42,150 bases of DNA from Nocardioides sp. Root240 (GTDB lineage: Bacteria > Actinomycetota > Actinomycetes > Propionibacteriales > Nocardioidaceae), in assembly GCF_001428825.1 (NCBI RefSeq), contig NZ_LMIT01000003.1:37718-79867 (forward strand), given 5' to 3'. The translations under genes and the position numbers were made by a program. The notes below the pieces were generated by a model. That model was not told the origin of the DNA and ran no database searches. It saw nothing but the letters and a program-made list of their open reading frames with translations. Shown here in pieces: positions 9,859 to 15,576 of the stretch (position 1 is the first letter of the stretch; each line of letters opens with the position of its first letter).

Positions 9859-10710
9859 GTGGCCACCAGCCACAAGCGGGAAACCGCGCGACGTACACCC
9901 CGAGCCGGCCTCCTGGCCGGCTCGCTGGCCGTCCTGGCGACCGGTGCGGTCGTGTCCGCCGGGGTGCTCAGCTCCCCGGCCCCGGACCCCGACCTCCTCG
10001 CCACCGACGGCAACGCTCCCGCCGGATCAGTGGCCGCCGCGACCCGCGACCTCCCGGTCCTCTCGCGTGGCGGCACCGACCGCTCGGCCGACGCCGTCGG
10101 CTCGCGCGTCGACCGCATGGTCGCGGCTGCGGCCACCGCGAAGGCGGTCGCCGGTGCCGACCGCAAGCGGTGGACCACCGCCTCCCTGAACCTCTGGACC
10201 CGTCCCGACAAGGCCGGCCGCAAGGTCGGCGAGATCGGCGACGGCGAGAAGGTCCTGATCACCGGGCGCAGCTACGCCGACCGCGTCGAGATCGTCGTCG
10301 GCGGCAAGGCCCGCTGGGTCACCACCGGTCACCTCAGCGACGAGAAGCCGCTGAGCATCGCCGCCGACTGCACCAACGGCACCACCGTCCCGGCGGCGGT
10401 GAGCCCCAACATCAAGAAGGTCCACGAGGCCGTCTGCGCGAACTTCCCCGAGATCGGCACCTACGGCACCTTCCGCGGCGACGGCGAGCACGCCCAGGGC
10501 ATCGCGGTCGACATCATGGTCTCCGGCCCGCGCGGCTGGGAGGTCGCGGAGTTCGTCCGCGCCAACGCCTCTGCGCTGGGTGTGGCCTACGTGATCTTCT
10601 CGCAGAAGATCTGGTCCGTGGAGCGGTCAGGCGAGGGCTGGCGGGGCATGTCCGACCGCGGCTCGGTCACGGCCAACCACTACGACCACGTGCACGTCAC
10701 GACGTACTGA
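9859..10710 (+). CDS. Secreted protein with SH3-like and ARB-07466-type C-terminal domain
   Basis: A 283-aa exported protein. A basic N-terminus and hydrophobic segment (LLAGSLAVLATGAVVSAGVLS) form a signal or anchor. After a linker comes an SH3-like domain (TASLNLWTRPDKAGRKVGEIGDGEKVLITG), then a C-terminal domain (VHEAVCANFPEIGTYGTFRGDGEHAQGIAVDIMV ... NHYDHVHV) resembling the actinobacterial ARB-07466-like domain found with resuscitation-type and cell-wall proteins; its conserved His/Asp residues resemble metallopeptidase ligands. GTG at 9859 follows an AAAGGA site 7 nt upstream. A cell-wall role is inferred; whether it is catalytic is unknown. The 128-bp leader shows no convincing riboswitch. 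Confidence 0.78.
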   Translation: MATSHKRETARRTPRAGLLAGSLAVLATGAVVSAGVLSSPAPDPDLLATDGNAPAGSVAAATRDLPVLSRGGTDRSADAVGSRVDRMVAAAATAKAVAGADRKRWTTASLNLWTRPDKAGRKVGEIGDGEKVLITGRSYADRVEIVVGGKARWVTTGHLSDEKPLSIAADCTNGTTVPAAVSPNIKKVHEAVCANFPEIGTYGTFRGDGEHAQGIAVDIMVSGPRGWEVAEFVRANASALGVAYVIFSQKIWSVERSGEGWRGMSDRGSVTANHYDHVHVTTY

Positions 10711-10729
10711 CTGCGCCGGTGCCACCCGG

Positions 10730-11221
10730 TCAGGACAGGCCGCCGTCGTCCCAGTGACCCTGGGGATCGACGGCCGGCTGGTCGGCGACCTCGTGGAGCA
10801 GGTCGGACGCCGAGTGGGCGTTGCCCGGGGTGGATCCGGCGAGCAGTGCCTCCTCGCCCTGCTCCTGGGTGAAGCCCGGCGGGATGACGACCAGGCGCAG
10901 CCGAGTGCGGTCGGAGAGGGCGAGGGTCAACAGGTGGGTGTCGTCCCGGGGGAACGAGCCCACCTTGACGTAGCCCCGGGCGACCGGGACCCGACGGACC
11001 ACCGGCTCCCAGTCGGGTGGCGAGAACACGGCCCGCGCCACCCGCGGCCGGTCCGGCGGGAAGTGGTCGACCAGGTCGGCCAGCTCCACGGCGAGGTCGC
11101 GGCTCCGGGGCCACCACGCCCCGTCGACCGCGTTCCGGTCGTCGGGCGCCGCCAGCCGGAGTCGCAGCTGGCCGCCGGTCGCGGTGGGAGCAGATGAGAT
11201 GGAGCTGTTCGACGTCGCCAT
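10730..11221 (-). CDS. DUF5994-like protein, copy 1
   Basis: A 163-aa cytosolic protein similar to its neighbour at 11288-11665. Shared positions include LRLRLAAPDD / LRLELADEFT, WWPRSRDLAVELADLVD / WTPYCRDLTREAAHLID, DRPRVARAVFSPPDW / DRGKIDRLVYAERDW, and VKVGSFPRDDTHLLTLA / IKVGLLPPSRGTGLVLV. This is the pattern of the actinobacterial DUF5994 family, whose function I do not know. The ATG at 11221 is chosen because a GAGAGGCGGA site precedes it, the same as at the second copy; an upstream ATG at 11275 lacks one. The C-terminal extension is acidic and unique to this copy. Confidence 0.75.
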   Translation of the reverse strand: MATSNSSISSAPTATGGQLRLRLAAPDDRNAVDGAWWPRSRDLAVELADLVDHFPPDRPRVARAVFSPPDWEPVVRRVPVARGYVKVGSFPRDDTHLLTLALSDRTRLRLVVIPPGFTQEQGEEALLAGSTPGNAHSASDLLHEVADQPAVDPQGHWDDGGLS

Positions 11222-11287
11222 GACGTCCGCCTCTCGGCCGGTTCTGACATCCGGACGGATGCGGGGTACCGGCACTTCACGACCAGC

Positions 11288-11665
11288 CTACCCTTGGCGC
11301 GAAGCCAGACCCGTCGGCCAGGCGATCCCGAGCGCGACGATGCCGGCACCGGTCACGCGCACCAGCACCAGCCCCGTGCCGCGGCTCGGCGGGAGCAGGC
11401 CGACCTTGATCCTTCCGTGCCGCGTGAAGACCTCGTTGGTCTCGAGTGCGTCCCAGTCGCGCTCGGCGTAGACCAGCCGGTCGATCTTGCCCCGGTCGGC
11501 CGGGAAGGCATCGATCAGGTGGGCGGCCTCGCGAGTCAGGTCGCGACAGTACGGCGTCCACCGGCCACCCAGCCGCCCCTCGGTGAACTCGTCCGCCAGC
11601 TCCAGGCGCAGGGCGCCGAGCGGCTGGGGGTGCCGATGGGGATAGGGGAACTCGCGGACACTCAT
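11288..11665 (-). CDS. DUF5994-like protein, copy 2
   Basis: A 125-aa protein and tandem paralogue of the downstream gene, sharing the WxPxxRDL...LxD and GRIKVG core described there but lacking its C-terminal tail. It begins MSVREFPYPHRHPQPLGALRLEL. The ATG at 11665 has a GAGAGGCGG ribosome site. The 66-bp gap to copy 1 permits co-transcription. In this copy the C-terminus is hydrophobic (GIVALGIAWPTGLAS). No catalytic motif is visible. Function unknown; family assignment is from remembered motif layout. Confidence 0.72.
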   Translation of the reverse strand: MSVREFPYPHRHPQPLGALRLELADEFTEGRLGGRWTPYCRDLTREAAHLIDAFPADRGKIDRLVYAERDWDALETNEVFTRHGRIKVGLLPPSRGTGLVLVRVTGAGIVALGIAWPTGLASRQG

Positions 11666-11756
11666 CGTGCCGCCTCTCGTCGTGGCCGCGGGCCGGGTGC
11701 GGGCGTGCACCAGGACGTCGACCTGTCCCGATCGTAGCCCTGCACCCGCGGCGCCC

Positions 11757-11954
11757 TCACCAGAGCTGGAACGCCGAGGTCTCCAGCACCAGGCAGGTCG
11801 CCGCCATCCAGCAGGCGGAGATCGCGGTGCACAGGCCCAGCAACCGGTCGGTGCCCCTGTTCGTCGCTGAGGGCGCGACGACGACGCGCCAGGTACTGAG
11901 TCCGAGGGCGATCGCGAAGACCGCCGCGGCCTGTCCGAGCTCGATGACGTGCAT
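11757..11954 (-). CDS. Small two-helix membrane protein, unknown
   Basis: A 65-aa protein with two hydrophobic stretches, about residues 7-26 (GQAAAVFAIALGLSTWRVVV) and 42-60 (LCTAISACWMAATCLVLETS), joined by a polar loop (APSATNRGTDR). The ATG at 11954 has a good GGAGG site 7 nt upstream, which argues that it is real. It is divergent from dgt, with 126 bp between the starts. I do not recognise the family; the layout resembles small actinobacterial integral membrane proteins of unknown role. Confidence 0.65.
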   Translation of the reverse strand: MHVIELGQAAAVFAIALGLSTWRVVVAPSATNRGTDRLLGLCTAISACWMAATCLVLETSAFQLW

Positions 11955-12068
11955 GGGCTGCCTCCGCTCGTCGCTGCTGGTTCGTCGGTGGATCAACGAG
12001 CGAGTCGCCGTCGGGCAACGGCCGGGCGGGCCCTTTCCGGCCATGCACCCGTCGCGCCGGCACACCGA

Positions 12069-12081
12069 TAGGGTCGCGTCG
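12069..12081 (+). promoter_or_regulatory. Leaderless-type -10 element of dgt
   Basis: TAGGGT at 12069-12074 is followed by 6 nt and the GTG start at 12081. No Shine-Dalgarno is seen, so transcription and translation probably begin at the same base. Confidence 0.6.
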
Positions 12082-13322
12082 TGGACCAGGTCGAGGGGCG
12101 GTACGACGCGCACGCGCGCGAGCGGATCGTCCCGGAGCCGCCGAAGCGGGTCGAGGCGCCGGAGCGGCTGCCGTTCGAGCGGGACCGGGCGCGGGTCGTC
12201 CACGCCGCTTCCTTCCGCCGGCTGGCGGCCAAGACCCAGGTCGTGGGTCCGCAGAGCGACGACTTCGTCCGCAACCGGCTCACCCACAGCCTCGAGGTCG
12301 CCCAGATCGCGCGCGACCTGTCCCGCGCGCTCGGCACCCACCCCGACATCACCGAGACCGCCGCACTCGCGCACGACCTCGGCCACCCGCCGTTCGGGCA
12401 CAACGGGGAGCGGGCCCTCCAGGAGCTCGCGACCGACTGCGGCGGCTTCGAGGGCAACGCCCAGACCCTGCGGCTGCTGACCCGGCTCGAGGCGAAGAGC
12501 GCCGACGCGGCGGGGGAGTCCGTCGGGCTCAACCTCACCCGCGCGACCCTCGACGCCTGCACGAAGTACCCGTGGAGCCTCGCCGACGCGCCTGCCTCGG
12601 CCGGCGGCAAGTTCGGGGTCTACGCCGACGACCGCCCCGCCTTCGACTGGCTGCGCCGCAGCGCGCCCTCCGGCCGCAAGTGCGTGGAGGCGCAGGTGAT
12701 GGACCTCGCCGACGACGTGGCCTACTCCGTCCACGACGTGGAGGACGGCGTCGTCGCCGGCAAGGTCGACCTGACCCGCCTCGACACCGCCGCGGTCTGG
12801 GAGACCGTCCGCGACTGGTACCTCCCCGACGCCACCGACGCCGTCCTCGACGACGTCCTCGTCCGGCTGCGCGCGGTCGGCAGCTGGCCCCGGTCGTCGT
12901 ACGACGGCAGCCGGGCCGGTCTCGCCGCCCTGAAGAACGTGACGAGCGACCTCATCGGCCGGTTCTGCGGCGCGGTCCAGCAGGCGACCTTCGCCGCGTC
13001 GGAGGGCCCCTTCGTCCGCTACGCCGCGGACCTCGTCGTCCCCGCGGACACGTGGGCGGAGATCACGGTGCTCAAGGGCGTGGCCGCGCACTACGTCATG
13101 GGCGACGCCTCGCGGATCGCCCAGCAGGTGCGCCAGCGTGAGCTGCTGGCGGAGCTGGTGGAGGTGCTGTTGCGCACCGAGGGGCGCGACCTCGACGGGT
13201 CGTTCGCGCTCGACTGGGCGCGCGCCGGCGACGACGCCGCGCGGATGCGCGTCGTGATCGACCAGGTCGCCTCGCTCACCGACGCCAGCGCGGTCGCCTG
13301 GCACCAGCGCCTCGTCGGCTGA
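12081..13322 (+). CDS. dgt: Deoxyguanosinetriphosphate triphosphohydrolase (dGTPase, HD domain)
   Basis: A 413-aa HD-superfamily enzyme that hydrolyses dNTPs, classically dGTP, to the nucleoside and triphosphate. Metal-site motifs are RLTHSLEVAQIARDL (first His), AALAHDLGHPPFGHNGE (HD pair and following His), and MDLADDVAYSVHDVED (distal Asp). The N-terminus (FERDRARVVHAASFRRLAAKTQV) matches the family, including the Arg-rich start of the active-site region. The GTG at 12081 is supported by the -10 element 6 nt upstream. In many actinobacteria dgt lies just upstream of dnaG; here two cell-wall genes on the other strand and a repeat separate them. Confidence 0.92.
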   Translation: MDQVEGRYDAHARERIVPEPPKRVEAPERLPFERDRARVVHAASFRRLAAKTQVVGPQSDDFVRNRLTHSLEVAQIARDLSRALGTHPDITETAALAHDLGHPPFGHNGERALQELATDCGGFEGNAQTLRLLTRLEAKSADAAGESVGLNLTRATLDACTKYPWSLADAPASAGGKFGVYADDRPAFDWLRRSAPSGRKCVEAQVMDLADDVAYSVHDVEDGVVAGKVDLTRLDTAAVWETVRDWYLPDATDAVLDDVLVRLRAVGSWPRSSYDGSRAGLAALKNVTSDLIGRFCGAVQQATFAASEGPFVRYAADLVVPADTWAEITVLKGVAAHYVMGDASRIAQQVRQRELLAELVEVLLRTEGRDLDGSFALDWARAGDDAARMRVVIDQVASLTDASAVAWHQRLVG

Positions 13323-13366
13323 CGACTCCGTCGGACGAGGAGGTCGCGCAGCGTTTCCCGTCGTTG

Positions 13367-13468
13367 GTCGAGTAGGGCGAGCCCCTGGGCGAGCCCGTAT
13401 CGAGACCACCCTCCGGGGTCTCGATACGCGCGTCGCGGCTTCGTTCCTCAGCCGCGGCGCTACTCGAC
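13367..13468. repeat. REP-like inverted repeat (GGTCGAGTAG...CTACTCGAC)
   Basis: Outer arms GTCGAGTAG (13368-13376) and CTACTCGAC (13460-13468) enclose perfect 11-bp inner arms GTATCGAGACC (13398-13408) and GGTCTCGATAC (13418-13428) with a 9-nt loop. The flanks of the inner stem are GC-rich and less symmetric. I recall very abundant elements of this form (GGTCTCGATAC...CTACTCGACC) in Nocardioides and related genomes. It lies between convergent genes, with no transposase nearby, so it is best called a non-autonomous dispersed palindrome. Confidence 0.7.
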
Positions 13469-13521
13469 GTCCCCGGCCTGTCCGCCCCGTTGCTCGTTCC
13501 TCGCAACGCGTCGGGCCGGTG

Positions 13522-13563
13522 AAAAACGACCGACCGGCCGCAACCGTGAGGTTGCGGCCGGTC
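13522..13563 (-). terminator. Intrinsic terminator of the choice-of-anchor-like gene
   Basis: A perfect 14-bp stem (GACCGGCCGCAACC at 13532-13545, its complement at 13550-13563) with a GTGA tetraloop is followed on the minus strand by a five-T run (AAAAA at 13522-13526 on the plus strand). It lies 30 bp past the stop of the minus-strand gene at 13593. This is a textbook rho-independent terminator. Confidence 0.88.
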
Positions 13564-13592
13564 AGCTGCCGACAAGCGGATGCCGGGGTGGG

Positions 13593-14519
13593 TCAGCCGG
13601 TGACCGGGACGTGCGACTCGACCGGGGTCGGGGTCGGGGCGTCCGTCGGGTCCGTGCCGCCGTCGCTGGTGACCTCGCCGCAGGTGGCGGAGGCGACCAC
13701 GAGGTCGATCTGGCCCAGCAGGTTGAGGTGCAGCGCGTTGACGGTGAAGGTGCCGTCGGCGTTCTTGATCTGCTCGTTGGCGGTGATCTCGACCAGGCCC
13801 TCGATGGCGACCTTGCCGTTGGGCTCGGTCGGGATGTCGAGGTTCACGCCGAGCACGCTCGCGTCGGTGACGTCGGTCGTGCCGGTGTCACCGTTGCACT
13901 GCGCGATGACGGAGCCGAGGTCGACCAGCTGCGTGTCGCCCGCGAGGACGTCGCACAGGCCCTTGAGGCGGTCGGTCGACAGGTTGCTCAGGTCGAGCGC
14001 GCCGAGGAGGCTCAGGTCGAGCGGGGTGCCGTCGGTCGCGTCGCCGATCTGGTCGAGCGCGCCGCCGAGCTGGCCGAGGACGGTACCGAGGACGGTGTCG
14101 TCGATCGCACCCGTGATCGGGTCGAGGGCGTCGGTCAGCGTCTCGCACGCCGAGCCGAGCTGGTCGGTGACCTGTGACGGGAGCTGCGAGAGCAGCCCGT
14201 CGCCGACACCGAGGCCGGTGACGGCCGCGCGGGCCTTGCCGTTCTCGGCGCTGACCTGCACCACGCCGCCGGAGAGCAGCGGGTTGAGGGCGTCCACGTT
14301 CACGAGGTCGTCCGAGACCGGCTTTCCGTCCGTCGACACGACCTGGATCGTGTCGGCGCCGATGACGGCGTTGCCGGCGAGGCTCAGCTCGAGACCGTAG
14401 GCGGAGGACGGGTTGCCCGCGGCGGAGGCGGTGCCTCCACCGAGAACGGCGAACGACGCAGCCCCCGTCACCAGCACGACCGCGCCAGCGGCCGAGGCCA
14501 GGGTCCTTGTCTTCTTCAT
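13593..14519 (-). CDS. Secreted choice-of-anchor-type protein
   Basis: A 308-aa exported protein. The signal peptide is MKKTRTLASAAGAVVLVTGA... with a likely cleavage after GTASA (about residue 33). The mature part has alternating strands with NALHLNLLGQIDLVVASATC, a pattern I associate with the actinobacterial choice-of-anchor P family of surface proteins. Two Cys pairs are plausible. A Thr/Pro linker leads to the very end PVESHVPVTG, which looks like a sortase signal cut off before its membrane segment. The ATG at 14519 is preferred (AAGGGA site); in-frame ATGs at 14537-14543 have none. It lies 54 bp after the L,D-transpeptidase stop, so the two may be co-transcribed. Function unknown. Confidence 0.7.
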   Translation of the reverse strand: MKKTRTLASAAGAVVLVTGAASFAVLGGGTASAAGNPSSAYGLELSLAGNAVIGADTIQVVSTDGKPVSDDLVNVDALNPLLSGGVVQVSAENGKARAAVTGLGVGDGLLSQLPSQVTDQLGSACETLTDALDPITGAIDDTVLGTVLGQLGGALDQIGDATDGTPLDLSLLGALDLSNLSTDRLKGLCDVLAGDTQLVDLGSVIAQCNGDTGTTDVTDASVLGVNLDIPTEPNGKVAIEGLVEITANEQIKNADGTFTVNALHLNLLGQIDLVVASATCGEVTSDGGTDPTDAPTPTPVESHVPVTG

Positions 14520-14573
14520 GGGTTTTCCCTTCATCTTCATCACTTGTCGGCAGAGCGAGTCTCGTGGTTGCGG

Positions 14574-15386
14574 TCAGGCCTTGTCGACCAGGACCGGCGT
14601 ACCGATCGGAATGGTGCGGAGCAGTGCGAGTGCGTCATCGGGCACCCGCACACATCCGTGGCTGACGGCCTGGCCGAAGACCGCGGGGTCCGTCCAGCCG
14701 TGCAGGGCGACGGTGCCGGGCCCGCCGCCGTAGGAGTCGAGCGTGTCGCTGTGGCTGCCCAGCGGCAGGATCACCGGTGAGAACGGCTGCTTCTCGTCCG
14801 AGATCTGGCCGAGCACGAAGGTCCGCCCGGTCGGCGTCGGCGTCGCCGGCGCACCGATCGCGACGGGCCAGGTTCCGACCTGCTCGTTGTTCTCGTAGAG
14901 CTCGAGCGAGCGCGCACCCAGGTGCACCTTCACGAGGAAGCGGCTGTGCGCCTCCTGGACGTCGCTCGTGCGCAGCCAGCCGGTCGAGCCGTTCGGCTTC
15001 GACGGGAGCATCACCTGCACCCACTCGCTGTTGCGCGTGATCACCGGCAGCCAGGTCTCGCCGAACTGCTTCGGGCCGATCTTCGCGAACGCCGTGCCGT
15101 CCGGCTCGTCGTACAGCGCCAGCATCCGCTTCGGGTGCACCACGGTGCCCTTCGGCACCTTCGTGGGACGCGGGTCGCGCGGCGCGGCCTTGATGACGGT
15201 CTTGGTCGAGCTGGCCGGCAGGTGCTTGAGGTCGACCTTCTCGACGACGGGGGCGGAGGCCGGCTCCTTCTTCTTCTCGGTCTCCTCGGCGTCCCGGAAC
15301 ACCAGGAAGAGCGCCGCGATCACGAGCAGGGAGATCACCACGGGCACCAGCAAGGACGTGCGCGAGCGCGCAGACGTCTGCTCCAT
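14574..15386 (-). CDS. L,D-transpeptidase (YkuD domain), membrane-anchored
   Basis: A 270-aa type II membrane protein: short cytosolic N-terminus, one transmembrane helix (LLVPVVISLLVIAALFLVF), a charged linker, an SH3-like region (about 85-150), and a C-terminal YkuD domain. The active-site motif is HGWTDPAVFGQAVSHGCVRVP, with catalytic Cys245 in SHGCVR. YkuD enzymes form 3-3 peptidoglycan crosslinks or attach proteins to peptidoglycan. The ATG at 15386 has a GGGAGGGA site. Its upstream region contains nested inverted repeats (15421-15471) and is shared with divergent dnaG. The gene at 13593-14519 follows on the same strand. Confidence 0.88.
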   Translation of the reverse strand: MEQTSARSRTSLLVPVVISLLVIAALFLVFRDAEETEKKKEPASAPVVEKVDLKHLPASSTKTVIKAAPRDPRPTKVPKGTVVHPKRMLALYDEPDGTAFAKIGPKQFGETWLPVITRNSEWVQVMLPSKPNGSTGWLRTSDVQEAHSRFLVKVHLGARSLELYENNEQVGTWPVAIGAPATPTPTGRTFVLGQISDEKQPFSPVILPLGSHSDTLDSYGGGPGTVALHGWTDPAVFGQAVSHGCVRVPDDALALLRTIPIGTPVLVDKA

Positions 15387-15420
15387 GTCCGGTCCCTCCC
15401 CGAATGCCCATTGGCGTGCT

Positions 15421-15471
15421 CCCACTTTCCGGCTTTCACACCGCTCCCGTGGTGTGAACGACCCAAGTGGG
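15421..15471. promoter_or_regulatory. Nested inverted repeats between L,D-transpeptidase and dnaG genes
   Basis: Perfect 8-8-8 arms TTCACACC (15435-15442) and GGTGTGAA (15451-15458) are enclosed by CCCACTT (15421-15427) and AAGTGGG (15465-15471). If transcribed toward the L,D-transpeptidase, from a possible TTGCCA / TAGGCT promoter (15512-15517 and 15487-15492), the segment would be a two-part stem-loop in the 5' leader. It could equally be a protein operator. No known riboswitch class is recognised. Confidence 0.45.
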
Positions 15472-15562
15472 ACTTAGGTCACGCTGAGCCTAGCGATCGA
15501 CTCGACTTTTCTGGCAAACCGTCTCTGCGGTTGGACGCTGACGGCTCTCGCGACCGCGTCAG

Positions 15563-15576
15563 TAGGATTCCCGACA
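15563..15576 (+). promoter_or_regulatory. Leaderless-type -10 element of dnaG
   Basis: TAGGAT at 15563-15568 lies 7 nt before the ATG at 15576, and there is no Shine-Dalgarno. This predicts a leaderless dnaG mRNA and supports the chosen start. Confidence 0.6.
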
